Below, piece by piece: positions 1 to 8,677 of a stretch of DNA of 64,000 nucleotides (positions are counted from its first letter, which is position 1; each line of letters opens with the position of its first letter). The DNA is taken from NCBI GenBank assembly GCA_027489335.1, contig JAIXZX010000005.1:324831-388830 (forward strand), in the 5' to 3' direction. Made by a program: the position numbers and the translations under genes. Under the pieces are notes generated by a model. That model saw nothing but the letters and a program-made list of their open reading frames with translations. It was not told the DNA's origin and did no database searches. This DNA is from Caulobacteraceae bacterium (GTDB lineage: Bacteria > Pseudomonadota > Alphaproteobacteria > Caulobacterales > Caulobacteraceae).

Positions 1-450
1 CAGGTGGCCGAGGACGCCGTTCTCAACGCCAACTACATCAAGGCGCGCCTCTCGGGCGTCATGACCCCCGCCTTCCCGGAGGGGCCGTGCATGCATGAGG
101 CCCTGTTCGACGACTCCTGGCTGGAGGGGACCGGCGTCACCACGCTCGACTTCGCCAAGGCGATGATCGACGAGGGCTTCCACCCGATGACCATGTACTT
201 CCCCCTGGTGGTGCATGGGGCGATGCTGATCGAGCCCACCGAAACGGAGTCCAAGCAGGAGCTGGACCGGTTCTGCGAGGCCCTGATCGCGCTCGCCCAG
301 GCCGCCAAGGCCGGTGATGTGGACCGCTTCAAGGGCGCGCCCTATCTGGCGCCGATGCGCCGGCTGGATGAAACCCTGGCCGCCCGCAAGCCCCGCCTAA
401 TCTGGAAACCGGAGGCAGGTGTGGCGCCGGCGCCGCTCGCCGCAGAATAG
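1..450 (+). CDS. gcvPB: Glycine dehydrogenase (decarboxylating) subunit 2, C-terminal part
   Basis: The reading frame is open from base 1, so this is the 3' end of a gene that starts outside the window. The 149 visible residues match the C-terminal part of the P-protein of the glycine cleavage system in its two-subunit form: the stretch NANYIKARL, the FPEGPCMHE region and the LIEPTETESKQELDRFCEAL segment are typical. The P-protein is a PLP enzyme that decarboxylates glycine and passes the aminomethyl group to the lipoyl H-protein in the cytoplasm. The PLP lysine lies upstream and cannot be seen. The alanine-rich tail after residue 135 is ordinary for the family. The gene ends in TAG, and 94 bases without a clear signal follow. 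Confidence 0.93.
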   Translation, partial: QVAEDAVLNANYIKARLSGVMTPAFPEGPCMHEALFDDSWLEGTGVTTLDFAKAMIDEGFHPMTMYFPLVVHGAMLIEPTETESKQELDRFCEALIALAQAAKAGDVDRFKGAPYLAPMRRLDETLAARKPRLIWKPEAGVAPAPLAAE

Positions 451-544
451 CAGCGGCCGGGCCTGAATTGGGCCCGTCTGTCGCCTTACTTTCAGACCAG
501 CGCTGCACATATGAGGAAGACGCGCGGGAGCCTCGCCTCCCCGG

Positions 545-1003
545 ATGGGTCCGCCCGCGCGTCATCCCAGGTTTTCCAGCGTGTCTCTCGCCCTCTCTGC
601 GCGGCCTCATGGCCGCTCCGACGCCCCAGGGGCCTATGGCCGGCTCTCTCGCCGGCTGCTTCGCCTTGGGCTGACGGTTCTGGGGGGACTGATCGTCATC
701 GCCGGCGTCCTCATCGCGCCCCTGCCGGGACCCATGGGGCTGCCGGTGGCGACAGTGGGCCTGATCCTGATTCTGCGGAATTCCTACAAGGCCCGTCGGG
801 CCTTCGTGCGCCTGCGGCGGGCCCATCCCAAGACCCTGCATCCCTTCCGCCGCCTGCTGCGGCGACGGCCTGAGGTGGCCCCGGTAATGTGGCAGATGAT
901 GCTGAAAACCGAGCGCCTGCTGATCCCGCGGCGCTACCGGGTGGGGGTCCGCGGGCGGCGCCTGTTCAGACGCCGCCGCAGATCTTCGACTATTGTAGCT
1001 TAG
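545..1003 (+). CDS. Small membrane protein, possibly PGPGW-like
   Basis: This reading frame of 152 residues has a basic N-terminus, two adjacent hydrophobic segments (about residues 42-60 and 67-80) joined by the turn LPGPMGLP, and a strongly basic C-terminal half. The turn and layout resemble the small PGPGW transmembrane family, but the tryptophan is missing, so the assignment is tentative. A GTG at 581 is an alternative start and would remove 12 residues of low-complexity leader. The 3' end overlaps the convergent atpF gene by 14 bases (990-1003), so the two genes share sequence at their stops. Function is unknown; the protein is likely in the inner membrane. Confidence 0.5.
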   Translation: MGPPARHPRFSSVSLALSARPHGRSDAPGAYGRLSRRLLRLGLTVLGGLIVIAGVLIAPLPGPMGLPVATVGLILILRNSYKARRAFVRLRRAHPKTLHPFRRLLRRRPEVAPVMWQMMLKTERLLIPRRYRVGVRGRRLFRRRRRSSTIVA

Positions 1004-1481
1004 AGGCCATCTGGCCGATGGCCTTGTCGACCAGGGGATCGGTAGTCGCAGCCGCCAGACGGCCGGCCAGCACGGTGCGGGCGGCCTCAGCGGCGAGTTC
1101 GGCGGCCGCGGCCTTCACGTCAGCCATGGCCTGAGCCTCGGCGGTGGCGATCTTGCGCTCGGCCATTTCGGTGCGGCGGACGATCTGCTCCTCGAGCTTC
1201 ACGGCCGCGTCCTTGCGCATGCGTTCGGCGTCTTCCTTGGCCTGGGCCAGCATGTCGGCGGCCAGACGTTCGGTTTCTTCCCGCTGGGCCTTGATCTGGG
1301 TGAGCAGACGCTCGGCTTCGGCGCGCAGGTTCTGAGCCTCGTCCAGCTCGGCCTGGATCCGCTCGGCGCGGGAGTCCAGGGCCTTGGCCATGGCCGCGGG
1401 CACCTTCAGATAGATCAGCAGCCCGAAGAAGATGAGGACGGCGACCAGAACCCAGAATTCGGGGGTCACGAAAAAGGACAT
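990..1481 (-). CDS. atpF: F0F1 ATP synthase subunit b
   Basis: This 163-residue protein has one N-terminal membrane helix (about residues 8-27, [21 protein letters not shown]) and then a long charged, alanine-rich coiled coil, which is the design of the b subunit in the peripheral stalk of ATP synthase. It links the membrane a subunit to the F1 head with its paralogue b'. It is the last gene of the minus-strand cluster atpI-atpB-atpE-atpF'-atpF and begins 13 bases after the end of atpF'. The presence of both b and b' is typical of alphaproteobacteria and phototrophs. The F1 genes are not in this window, as expected because alphaproteobacteria keep them in a separate operon. Confidence 0.95.
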   Translation of the reverse strand: MSFFVTPEFWVLVAVLIFFGLLIYLKVPAAMAKALDSRAERIQAELDEAQNLRAEAERLLTQIKAQREETERLAADMLAQAKEDAERMRKDAAVKLEEQIVRRTEMAERKIATAEAQAMADVKAAAAELAAEAARTVLAGRLAAATTDPLVDKAIGQMASKLQ

Positions 1482-1494
1482 CTCGTCTCTCTCC

Positions 1495-2094
1495 TCAGGC
1501 CGCGTTGCGCGCGATCGCGGCGTCCACCTCGGCGCGGGTCGGCGCCTGGCCGCTCAGCTTCTCGACGATGGCTTCAGCGGTCTCGGCGGCCAGGTTGCGC
1601 ACGTTCGACATGGCCTTTTCACGACCAGCCTGGATGCCGGCTTCGGCGGCGGCCAGACGCTCGTGCAGCTTGGCTTCTTCAGCCGCATTGCGAGTGTCAG
1701 CCTCGGCCTTGGCCGCAGCCTTGGCGTCGGCGGCGGTCTTCTGGGCGCGGGCGCGGGCCTGGGCCAGCTCCGCGGCGGCCTCAGCCGACTGGCGCTCGGC
1801 CTCGTCGCGGGCGATGCGGGCGTCGGCGAGGTCGCCCTCGATCTTCGCCGCCCGGGCCTCGATGGCGCCGCCCACCCGGGGCAGGAACAGCTTGGACAGG
1901 ATGACGTAGAGAATGGCGAAAACGATGAGCAGCCAGAAGATCTGGCCCGGCCAGTAGCCGAACTCGAACTGGGGCAGGCCAGACGAGCCGTGCTCGGCGG
2001 CTTCCGTGCTCTCGTGCAGATCGTGGCTCGTGGTGGTCGGCGGCGTCTCGACGATCGCCCCGCCCGGCTCGAGCTCTGGTGTGGTCTGGGCCAT
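1495..2094 (-). CDS. atpF': F0F1 ATP synthase subunit b'
   Basis: The second stalk subunit of ATP synthase, 199 residues. A proline- and acid-rich N-terminus leads to one membrane helix (about residues 52-75, containing [14 protein letters not shown]) and a long alanine/glutamate coiled coil. I chose the ATG at 2094 because GGAG stands about 8 bases before it; an upstream in-frame ATG at 2190 would place the 16-bp tandem repeat in coding sequence and add a leader unlike any b' subunit. The gene lies between atpE and atpF. The 149-base gap to atpE carries a tandem repeat and a hairpin, described separately. Confidence 0.93.
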   Translation of the reverse strand: MAQTTPELEPGGAIVETPPTTTSHDLHESTEAAEHGSSGLPQFEFGYWPGQIFWLLIVFAILYVILSKLFLPRVGGAIEARAAKIEGDLADARIARDEAERQSAEAAAELAQARARAQKTAADAKAAAKAEADTRNAAEEAKLHERLAAAEAGIQAGREKAMSNVRNLAAETAEAIVEKLSGQAPTRAEVDAAIARNAA

Positions 2095-2149
2095 CAAGGC
2101 GCTCCGTTGAGTCTGCTCAGGTCCATGCGGCGTGTGGGCCCTCCGCAGG

Positions 2150-2204
2150 GCGGGCCATGCGAAAGGCGGGCCATGCGAAAGGCGGGCCATGCGAAAGGCG
2201 GGCC
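2150..2204. repeat. 16-bp tandem repeat, three copies plus a partial copy
   Basis: The unit GCGGGCCATGCGAAAG occurs three times without mismatch at 2150-2165, 2166-2181 and 2182-2197, followed by the first 7 bases of a fourth unit. It fills part of the untranslated gap between atpE and atpF'. The unit length is not a multiple of three, which argues against a coding role. It reads as a local expansion in the operon's untranslated spacer. Confidence 0.95.
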
Positions 2205-2219
2205 GTTCTCCAGCCCGCC
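2197..2219 (-). other. Hairpin after atpE
   Basis: GGCGGGC (2197-2203) pairs with GCCCGCC (2213-2219) around a 9-base loop, 24 bases after the atpE stop on the transcribed strand. No run of U follows, so it is not a standard intrinsic terminator. An RNA hairpin here could protect the 3' end of an atpE segment or mark a processing site. This would fit the need for more c subunit than b and b', but that role is inference. Confidence 0.6.
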
Positions 2220-2243
2220 CCCCAACGCACGGATAGTCTCGCC

Positions 2244-2471
2244 TTAGGCGGCGAACAGGATCAGCAGCGCGACCACGAAGGCGAAGATGCCCAGCGCTTC
2301 GGTCAGGGCCATGCCCAGGAAGAGCATCGGGCGCTCGCCGGCCGAGGCCGACGGGTTGCGCAGGGCGCCGTTGAGGTATTGGCCGAACATGGTGCCGAGG
2401 CCGATACCGGCTCCGATCATGCCCAGCATCGCCAGGCCGGCGCCGATGTACTTAGCTGCAAGGGGATCCAT
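2244..2471 (-). CDS. atpE: F0F1 ATP synthase subunit c
   Basis: A 75-residue double-helix proteolipid that forms the rotating c ring. Helix 1 (about residues 8-31) carries the glycine pattern GAGIGLG needed for close helix packing, the polar loop has RNPSA, and helix 2 (about 48-74) contains the proton-binding Glu58 in the stretch [12 protein letters not shown] proton rather than sodium specificity is suggested because the usual sodium-binding Gln/Ser/Thr pattern is not evident. It follows atpB by 57 bases and precedes atpF' by 149 bases, the longest gap of the operon. Confidence 0.97.
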   Translation of the reverse strand: MDPLAAKYIGAGLAMLGMIGAGIGLGTMFGQYLNGALRNPSASAGERPMLFLGMALTEALGIFAFVVALLILFAA

Positions 2472-2528
2472 CGAAAGTGCTCCGTGTAAGCGATGGGGTC
2501 GGGAAACGGGGTGAGCAGTCGGTCGTGA

Positions 2529-3281
2529 TCAGTGGCTGTGCAGGTTCACGACGTCGTTCAGATAGACGCAGGCCAGCACGGCGAAGACGAACGCCTGCAG
2601 GAACGCGACCATGAACTCAAGGGCGGTGATGGCGACAGTGCCGGTCAGGGTGACCAGGGCGCCGACGATCCCGAGCGCGCCGAGCGCGCCGAGCGAGACC
2701 ACGAAGCCGCCGAAGACCTTCAGGACGACGTGACCGCCGACCATGTTGCCGAACAGTCGAAGGGCCAGCGTCACCGGCCGCACCAGGAAGGAAATGACCT
2801 CGATCACCACCACCAGGGGCAGGACGAAGAAGGGCACGCCCGAGGGGACGAACAGCTTGAAGAAGCCCAGGCCGTTGCGGGCGAAGCCGACAGCGATGAC
2901 CACGGCGATCACCAGGACGCCGAGGGTGGCGGTCACCGCCAGCTGCGAGGTCGAGGTGAAGAAATAGGGGACCATGCCCAGCAGGTTCATGGCCAGGATG
3001 AAGGCGAACAGGGTGAAGACGAAGGGGAAGTACTTCTTGCCCTCGTGACCGATGATCGAGTCCGTCAGGTTGTGGATGAGCTCATAGAGCATCTCGCCCA
3101 CCGACTGCAGGCGCCCGGGCACAACCGCGGCCTTGGCCGAGGCCGCGGCGAAGAACAGGGTCACGCTGGCCGCGGCGATGATCATCCACAGGGCCGAATT
3201 GGTGATCGAGAGATCGAAGCCCGCAACAGCAGGAAGTTCGAGAACCTGTTGGATCTCGAACTGGTGCATCGGATCGGCCAC
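2529..3281 (-). CDS. atpB: F0F1 ATP synthase subunit a
   Basis: Subunit a forms the two proton half-channels against the c ring. The 250-residue protein has several strong membrane helices. The fourth contains the essential arginine in the stretch FLVRPVTLALRLFGNMVGGH, and the last includes AFLQAFVFAVLACVYLNDVV, both hallmarks of AtpB. The gene starts with GTG at 3281, three bases after the atpI stop; an in-frame ATG at 3269 is possible. The start sits just downstream of AGAGGGACTGAGG inside atpI, so translation of the two genes is probably coupled. Confidence 0.96.
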   Translation of the reverse strand: MADPMHQFEIQQVLELPAVAGFDLSITNSALWMIIAAASVTLFFAAASAKAAVVPGRLQSVGEMLYELIHNLTDSIIGHEGKKYFPFVFTLFAFILAMNLLGMVPYFFTSTSQLAVTATLGVLVIAVVIAVGFARNGLGFFKLFVPSGVPFFVLPLVVVIEVISFLVRPVTLALRLFGNMVGGHVVLKVFGGFVVSLGALGALGIVGALVTLTGTVAITALEFMVAFLQAFVFAVLACVYLNDVVNLHSH

Positions 3282-3284
3282 GCC

Positions 3285-3686
3285 TCAGTCCCTCTTGTTC
3301 TGGCCAGGCCCCGCGGGCCAGCCGTCGTCGTCATCTTCATCGTCGTCGAAGGGGACCGAGGAAACCGGTCCGGCCTTCGCCGCCGCCTGAGCGCTCATGC
3401 GTCCCGCAGAACGCGAGATCAAGAACATCGCCAGGGCGGTACCCACTAGCACGCCCAGGAGCAAGCCCCAGGGCGAGGTTCCAGCCCATTGATCGAAGAG
3501 CCAGCCAAGGCCGAGCCCCCCCAGAACGCCCCCGATCAGCTCGGCCACCAGCTTGTAGCCGGAACCGATCGCACCGGTGTCAAACTTCGCCTTCCGGTCC
3601 CGCGCCGCCCGCTGGACATCGACCGCGTCCAGCTGCGCGTCGAGACGTTTCAGCGCCTCGTGGTGCGGATCGGACGGTTGCGACAT
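3285..3686 (-). CDS. atpI: ATP synthase assembly protein AtpI
   Basis: This 133-residue protein has a hydrophilic N-terminus of about 45 residues, two membrane helices (about 46-66 and 71-92) with the glycine-rich motif GGVLGGLGLGWLFDQWAGTSPWG, and an acidic aspartate-rich tail. This is the AtpI/UncI pattern; the family is thought to help assemble the c ring and is not part of the finished enzyme. It is the first gene of the F0 operon and ends 3 bases before atpB. A sigma-70-like promoter is visible 63-91 bases upstream. Confidence 0.9.
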   Translation of the reverse strand: MSQPSDPHHEALKRLDAQLDAVDVQRAARDRKAKFDTGAIGSGYKLVAELIGGVLGGLGLGWLFDQWAGTSPWGLLLGVLVGTALAMFLISRSAGRMSAQAAAKAGPVSSVPFDDDEDDDDGWPAGPGQNKRD

Positions 3687-3748
3687 GAGCGGATGGCGCC
3701 TTCCGGGGCGAGGGCGGCCTGCCGGCGCCCCTGGTTCGATCGCGGCGG

Positions 3749-3777
3749 AACCTAAAGGGGCGAGGGTACAGCGTCAA
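3749..3777 (-). promoter_or_regulatory. Candidate promoter of the F0 ATP synthase operon
   Basis: On the minus strand TTGACG (3777-3772) is followed after exactly 17 bases by TAGGTT (3754-3749). TTGACG is the favoured -35 hexamer of housekeeping promoters in Caulobacterales; the -10 is weaker. Transcription would begin near 3742, leaving a leader of about 55 bases before the atpI ATG at 3686. Confidence 0.5.
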
Positions 3778-3853
3778 GGCGCTGGCGCCTGTGTCTAATT
3801 GTTTGATTTGTCTTGAGTATCGGCTTAGCCGCCCGATTCGGTCGCCGCGGCGC

Positions 3854-6800
3854 CTATTCGGCGGCCAGGGCCTCGGCCTGGCGGAGGTCCACCGAGACCA
3901 GTTGGGAGACGCCCCGCTCGGCCATGGTCACCCCGAACAGCCGGTCCATGCGGGCCATGGTCACCGGATTGTGGGTGATGGTGATGAAGCGGGTCTCGGT
4001 GCGGCTGCGCATCTCGTCGAGCATGTTGCAGAAGCGGTCCACATTTGCGTCGTCGAGCGGGGCGTCCACCTCGTCCAGCACGCAGATGGGCGCGGGATTG
4101 GCCAGGAAGACCGCGAAGATCAGGGCGGCCGCCGTCAGCGCCTGCTCGCCACCGCTCATCAGGCTCATGGTCGCCATGCGCTTGCCGGGCGGACAGGCAT
4201 AGATTTCGAGGCCCGCCTCCAGCGGATCGTCGGATTCCACGAGACGCAGTTCGGCCTGGCCGCCCTCGAACAGGGTCTGGAAGAGGGTCTTGAAGTGGCC
4301 GTTGATCACCTCGAAGGCCGCGGTCAGCCGTTCGCGGCCCTCGCTGTTGAGCTCATCGATTCCCTGGCGCAGGCGGGCGATGGCGCCGGTCAGGTCGGCG
4401 CGCTCGGTCTGCATGGTCTCCAGCCGAGCCGCACTCTCGCGGGCCTCGTCCTCGGCGCGCAGATTGACCGCGCCGATGGACTCCCGCTGCCGTTCGAGGG
4501 CGGCCAGGTGGGCCTCCATGCCGCCGGCGTCGGCGGGGATCGCCACGGCCTCATCGGCCAGCTGGCGGGCAAGGTCTTCCGGCTCGACCCGGGCGGTTTC
4601 GCGGATCTGTTCTGCCAGTTCGGCCAGGCGTTCCACCGCCGCCTCCAGCCGGGCGTCCAGGGCGACGCGGCCTTCCCGGGCCTGGGCGGCGGCGGCGTCT
4701 GCGGCCCGCAGGCCCCGCTCGGCCTCGCCCCGGGCCGTCTCGCCGGCCTGCAGGGCGTCGTGGGTCTGGGCCCTGCGGGTTTCGGCGGCGGCGAAGGCGT
4801 CCAGCAGGCTGATCCGCCGACCCTCAAGCTGCTGCGGGGCTTCGCGGGCGAGGTCGAGAGCGCTGAGCGCCCGCGCCCGGTCACTCTCCAGGGCCTCCAG
4901 ACGGCGGGCGGCCGATTCTGCCCGGCGGGACCAGTCGTCGCGCTCGCGGGTGAGGGTCGCCAGGCGCCGCGCCCGGCCATCGCGCTCGCGGGTCTCCACA
5001 TCGAGGGCCGAGCGCGCCGCCGCCGCAGCTTCCCGCGCCGGGCCAGCCGCCGCGCGGGCGGTCGCCAGGTCAGCGTCCAGGTCAGCGGTCACGCCTATGG
5101 CGCCCACCTCGGCCAGGACGGCGGCGTGGCCGGCCTCGGCCTCAGCCAGTTCGGCGGCGAACCGGGCGATCATGTCGTCGAGGGACTGGGCCTGGGCCTC
5201 CCGGCGGGCGTCCTCACGCTCCAGCTTTTCGAGGGCCGCGCGCGCCTGGCCCAGGCGCTGCTCGCAGGCTGGCGGTTCGCGGCGGGCGGCCTTCTGGTCG
5301 GCTTCGGCCTGGGCCAGGGCCTGTCGGGCGGCGGCCAGGGTCTCGCGGGCATTCTGGGCGGCCGGCGCCAGGGCTTCGATCTCGGCTTCCACCTCGGCTA
5401 GGCGGGACTTCTGCTCCAGGCGGACGGCGGCGGGCTTCTTGGCCTCGGCCTTGGCGGTGAAGCCGTCCCAGCGCCACAGGTCGCCTTCGCGGGAGACCAG
5501 GCGGCAGCCTGGGGGAATGCGCTTGGACAGGGCCTCACCCTGAGCCCTATCGACGAGCGCGACATAGGCCAGACGGGCGGCGAGCTGTGGCGGGGCCTGC
5601 ACAAGGTCGCTGAGCGGCGAGGCCCCCGGGGGCCAGGCCGGCGTCGGCGCCTGCGCCCCGGCCCAGTGGGCGGGCGCCTTGGGGTCGAGGGACGCCTCCA
5701 GGTCATCGCCCAGGGCGGCGGCCAGGGCCATCTCCAGGCCCCGCTCAGGCGCCATGGCGTCCAGGGCGGGCGCAAAGCCGCCGCGCAGCTGTGGCGCGAC
5801 GATCTGGGCGAGGGCCCGGGCCTCGGCGGTGAGGCGGGAAATCTGCTCGTCCTGCCGACGCGCGGATTCGCGCGCCTCGGCCTCAAGCTTCTGAGCCTGA
5901 CCATGCGCCTCTTCGGCGGCGGCCTGGGCCTGACGGGCGGCGGTGAGCGCGGCAAGCGACGCATCGAACGCGGCACGGGCCGCGGCGATCTGTGGGTTCT
6001 CCAGCGGTCCCAGGGCCGTGCGCTCTGCGCGGGTCTGCTCCAGGGTGCGCCTCGCGCGGGCCACGCGGCTCTCGGCCTCGCTGATCCGCGCGGCTGCAGC
6101 CCGGCGGCGAGCCTCCTCTGCCGCGGCCGCGGCGGCCACCCGCTCGACCTGCGCGTCGGCTTCGGCCCGGGCGGCTTCCGCAGCTGCCAGGGCGGCCTCA
6201 AGTTCGGGGATGCGTTCCGGGGCGCCTGAGACGGCGGCCTCGAGGGCCGCGACCTCCTCGATAAGACGAGCCAGGGCCGCCTGGGAGTCCTCGGCCATCT
6301 GGCTTTCGCGGGCCCGGTCGGCGTCGATGCGGGCGATCTCGGCCTCACCCCGGGCGACCTCAGCAGCCAGGGCTTCGGCTTCCCGCTCGATGCGGTCCTT
6401 GTCGATGGCCAGCTTGCCGAGCACGGCGGCGGCCACGGCCTCGGCCTCCCGCAAGGGGGCGAGGGCGGCGTCGGCCTGGGCGGCGGTCGTGGCGGCGACG
6501 GCGGCGGCGCGGGTGGCGGTCTCCACGTGGCGGGCGGCCTCGCCGGCTTCGATCTTCAGTTGTTCAGCCGTCTGGGCCGCCTGGCTCCAGCGGGCGTAGA
6601 GGACCGCCCCTTGCAGGGTGCGGATCTCCGCCGACAGCCGGCGGTAGCGCTCAGCCTGGCGGGCCTCCCGACGCAGGCGGGCCAGGCCCCCTTCGAGTTC
6701 CTGCGCCACATCGTCCAGCCGGGCGAGGTTGGCCTCGGCGGCCCGAAGGCGCAGCTCGGCCTCATGGCGGCGGGAATGCAGGCCGGAGACCCCGGCGGCC

Positions 6801-7297
6801 TCTTCCAGGATGAGGCGGCGGTTCTGCGGTCGGGCGGCGATCAGTTCGGAGATCTGTCCCTGGCGCACCAGGGCCGGTGAGTTGGAGCCTGTCGATGCGT
6901 CGGCGAACAACAGCTGGACGTCCCGGGCCCGGACCTCCTTGCCGTTGATACGGTAGGTGGAGCCCGACCCCCGGTCGATCCGTCGCACCACTTCGAGCAC
7001 GGGGTGGTCGTTATAGGCCGCCGGCGCGCGGCGATCGGCGTTGTCGATGGTCAGGGTGACATCGGCATGATTGCGCGACGGGCGCTTGCCAGAGCCGGCG
7101 AAGATCACGTCGTCCATGCCGCCGGCCCGCATGGCCTTGGCGGAATTGGCGCCCATGACCCAGCGCAGGGCTTCCAGCAGATTCGACTTGCCGCAGCCAT
7201 TGGGCCCGACGATCCCCGTCAGCCCCGGCTCGATCCGGAACTCCGTCGGATCGACGAAGGACTTGAATCCGGTGAGCCGAAGCCGCTGGAAGCGCAC
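3854..7297 (-). CDS. smc: Chromosome segregation protein SMC
   Basis: The 1147-residue SMC ATPase organises and segregates the chromosome as a dimer with ScpA and ScpB. The N-terminal head has Walker A GPNGCGKS at residues 31-38. Long coiled coils follow on both sides of a hinge near residues 490-620. The C-terminal head has the signature SGGEQ from residue 1048 and Walker [12 protein letters not shown] near 1074. The signature reads MSGGEQ where many bacteria have LSGGEQ. The gene starts with GTG at 7297 (the sequence [14 protein letters not shown] is the usual SMC N-terminus) and follows the DsbA-like gene by 23 bases. A very long open frame on the opposite strand is only a GC-rich shadow. 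Confidence 0.97.
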   Translation of the reverse strand: MRFQRLRLTGFKSFVDPTEFRIEPGLTGIVGPNGCGKSNLLEALRWVMGANSAKAMRAGGMDDVIFAGSGKRPSRNHADVTLTIDNADRRAPAAYNDHPVLEVVRRIDRGSGSTYRINGKEVRARDVQLLFADASTGSNSPALVRQGQISELIAARPQNRRLILEEAAGVSGLHSRRHEAELRLRAAEANLARLDDVAQELEGGLARLRREARQAERYRRLSAEIRTLQGAVLYARWSQAAQTAEQLKIEAGEAARHVETATRAAAVAATTAAQADAALAPLREAEAVAAAVLGKLAIDKDRIEREAEALAAEVARGEAEIARIDADRARESQMAEDSQAALARLIEEVAALEAAVSGAPERIPELEAALAAAEAARAEADAQVERVAAAAAAEEARRRAAAARISEAESRVARARRTLEQTRAERTALGPLENPQIAAARAAFDASLAALTAARQAQAAAEEAHGQAQKLEAEARESARRQDEQISRLTAEARALAQIVAPQLRGGFAPALDAMAPERGLEMALAAALGDDLEASLDPKAPAHWAGAQAPTPAWPPGASPLSDLVQAPPQLAARLAYVALVDRAQGEALSKRIPPGCRLVSREGDLWRWDGFTAKAEAKKPAAVRLEQKSRLAEVEAEIEALAPAAQNARETLAAARQALAQAEADQKAARREPPACEQRLGQARAALEKLEREDARREAQAQSLDDMIARFAAELAEAEAGHAAVLAEVGAIGVTADLDADLATARAAAGPAREAAAAARSALDVETRERDGRARRLATLTRERDDWSRRAESAARRLEALESDRARALSALDLAREAPQQLEGRRISLLDAFAAAETRRAQTHDALQAGETARGEAERGLRAADAAAAQAREGRVALDARLEAAVERLAELAEQIRETARVEPEDLARQLADEAVAIPADAGGMEAHLAALERQRESIGAVNLRAEDEARESAARLETMQTERADLTGAIARLRQGIDELNSEGRERLTAAFEVINGHFKTLFQTLFEGGQAELRLVESDDPLEAGLEIYACPPGKRMATMSLMSGGEQALTAAALIFAVFLANPAPICVLDEVDAPLDDANVDRFCNMLDEMRSRTETRFITITHNPVTMARMDRLFGVTMAERGVSQLVSVDLRQAEALAAE

Positions 7298-7320
7298 GGG
7301 CGCCTAGGTCCCCCTCAGGC

Positions 7321-7932
7321 CTATTTCTGGGCCGCGGCGATGGCGGCGTCGATCTCGGCCATGCTCATGGCGCCTTCCTTGGCCAGCTTGCCGTTGATCA
7401 TGAAGGTGGGCGTCGAGGTGATGCGCGCGTCGCGCTGGGTTTTCTCGATGCGGGCGTTAAGGGCGCGCAGGCCTTCTTCGCTGGAGATGCAGGTCTGAAA
7501 CTGGTCTTCGGTCATGCCGGCCGAGCGGGCGACCCGCAGCAGGGTGCCGCGGACGTCGCCGGAGGTGAACATCTCCTGCTGGCTGTGGAAGATGGCGTCG
7601 ACCACGTTGAAATACTTGTCCTCGCCGGCGCAGCGGGCGAGCAGGAAGCCGGCGGCGGCCACCTCGGCTGGCGGAGTCAGGAACTCCTTGAAGGTGTAGT
7701 GGACCTTGCCGGTGTCGATGTACTTTTCCTTCAGCTCCGGGAAGACCTCGTTGTTGAAGGTGGCGCAGTGGACGCAGCTCAGCGAGGCGTATTCGACCAT
7801 CTTCACCGGCGCATTGGGATCGCCCATGCTCATATCGCCGTCGGCGGCGGCCGAGGACTGGCCCGAGCAGGCGCCCAGGAAGAGGGTCGCGGCGGCGACG
7901 GCCATCATAAGGCGGCGGCTGAGGTTCGGCAT
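7321..7932 (-). CDS. DsbA-family thioredoxin-fold lipoprotein
   Basis: The 203-residue protein starts with a lipoprotein signal ending in LGAC, with the lipidated Cys at residue 22. A thioredoxin-fold DsbA domain follows, with the redox motif CVHC at residues 53-56 and the cis-proline stretch TSTPTFMING near residue 175. It probably acts in the periplasm on thiols and disulfides, like the DsbA/BdbD/DsbG relatives found in many alphaproteobacteria. The start at 7932 is preferred because it gives a clean lipoprotein signal; an upstream start at 8001 would add a second hydrophobic leader. It lies between dciA and smc, 23 bases before smc, and may be co-transcribed with it, though no functional link is evident. 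Confidence 0.9.
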   Translation of the reverse strand: MPNLSRRLMMAVAAATLFLGACSGQSSAAADGDMSMGDPNAPVKMVEYASLSCVHCATFNNEVFPELKEKYIDTGKVHYTFKEFLTPPAEVAAAGFLLARCAGEDKYFNVVDAIFHSQQEMFTSGDVRGTLLRVARSAGMTEDQFQTCISSEEGLRALNARIEKTQRDARITSTPTFMINGKLAKEGAMSMAEIDAAIAAAQK

Positions 7933-8042
7933 GGTGGTCGGCCCTTTGTGCAGGAAGGTCGAGGAAGTGAAGTAAAGCGCGATTCCCAAGGCTAGGCCCA
8001 TGGCGCCCTTTTGACGTCAAGAACGGCCCTGGCCCGACAATG

Positions 8043-8594
8043 TCAACGGCGGCTGGCGTTGCGCATAACGCCGCGCCCCAGCGCCAGCAGGGCGCTTTTC
8101 AGGGGGCCGTCGGGCGCGAGGGCCAGACCCTGGCTGAGTTCGGCCTCCTGGGCGGCGTCCAGGGGGGCCTCGCGCTTGCGGGGCGGCTGGGCGGCGCTGG
8201 CTTGAACTGGCCGCAGGGGGCCCTGGACGATCCGCAGACGTTCCACGGCGCCTGACCCCAGAAACAGGTTCACCCGCGCCAGGATCTCCGGCGCTTGATG
8301 CTGGATCAGGGCGGCGGCGGGTCCGGCCACCCGGATCTCCAGGGCGGCGCCGGCGCCATTGCGGCCTTTGACCAGCTTCACCGGTTCGGTGCGCCGGGCG
8401 ATCTGTTCGCCAACGATCTCCCGCCAGCGCGCCTGCAGGGCGCCGGGGCCCTGGCCAAAGCGGGCGTCAAGCTCACGGATGAGCTTGGACAGGCCCCGGC
8501 CGGCCGGCGGCGGCGGCCTGGGCGCAGGCCGCGTGCGGCGGCTGGCCAGGATGGCGCGGGTCTCTTCAAGGTCGGGCAGGGGGCGGGGCGGCAT
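8043..8594 (-). CDS. dciA: DciA-like (DUF721) protein
   Basis: A 183-residue protein with a basic proline/arginine-rich N-terminus and a DUF721 core around residues 35-125 (LSKLIRELDARFG, WREIVGEQIARRTEPVKL, and a strand-rich part ending EILARVNLFLG). Members of this family that were studied (DciA) help load or activate the replicative helicase DnaB in bacteria that lack DnaC. The C-terminal 55 residues look disordered and alanine-rich. It is transcribed away from mutY across an 83-base gap and lies 110 bases before the DsbA-like gene. The family call is good; the exact role here is inferred. Confidence 0.8.
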   Translation of the reverse strand: MPPRPLPDLEETRAILASRRTRPAPRPPPPAGRGLSKLIRELDARFGQGPGALQARWREIVGEQIARRTEPVKLVKGRNGAGAALEIRVAGPAAALIQHQAPEILARVNLFLGSGAVERLRIVQGPLRPVQASAAQPPRKREAPLDAAQEAELSQGLALAPDGPLKSALLALGRGVMRNASRR

Positions 8595-8677
8595 GTCGGG
8601 GCCAAGGATACACCCGGACGCGCCTGTCGCGGAGTCCCCCCTGCCAAAGGGGCGCGAGACATCCTAAGTCTGGCGCC

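Noticed and set aside
3791..5401. 536-residue open frame on the plus strand opposite smc
   Set aside because: It lies entirely within smc, has low-complexity Gly/Gln/Arg composition and no domain. Long antisense frames are expected in GC-rich coiled-coil genes.
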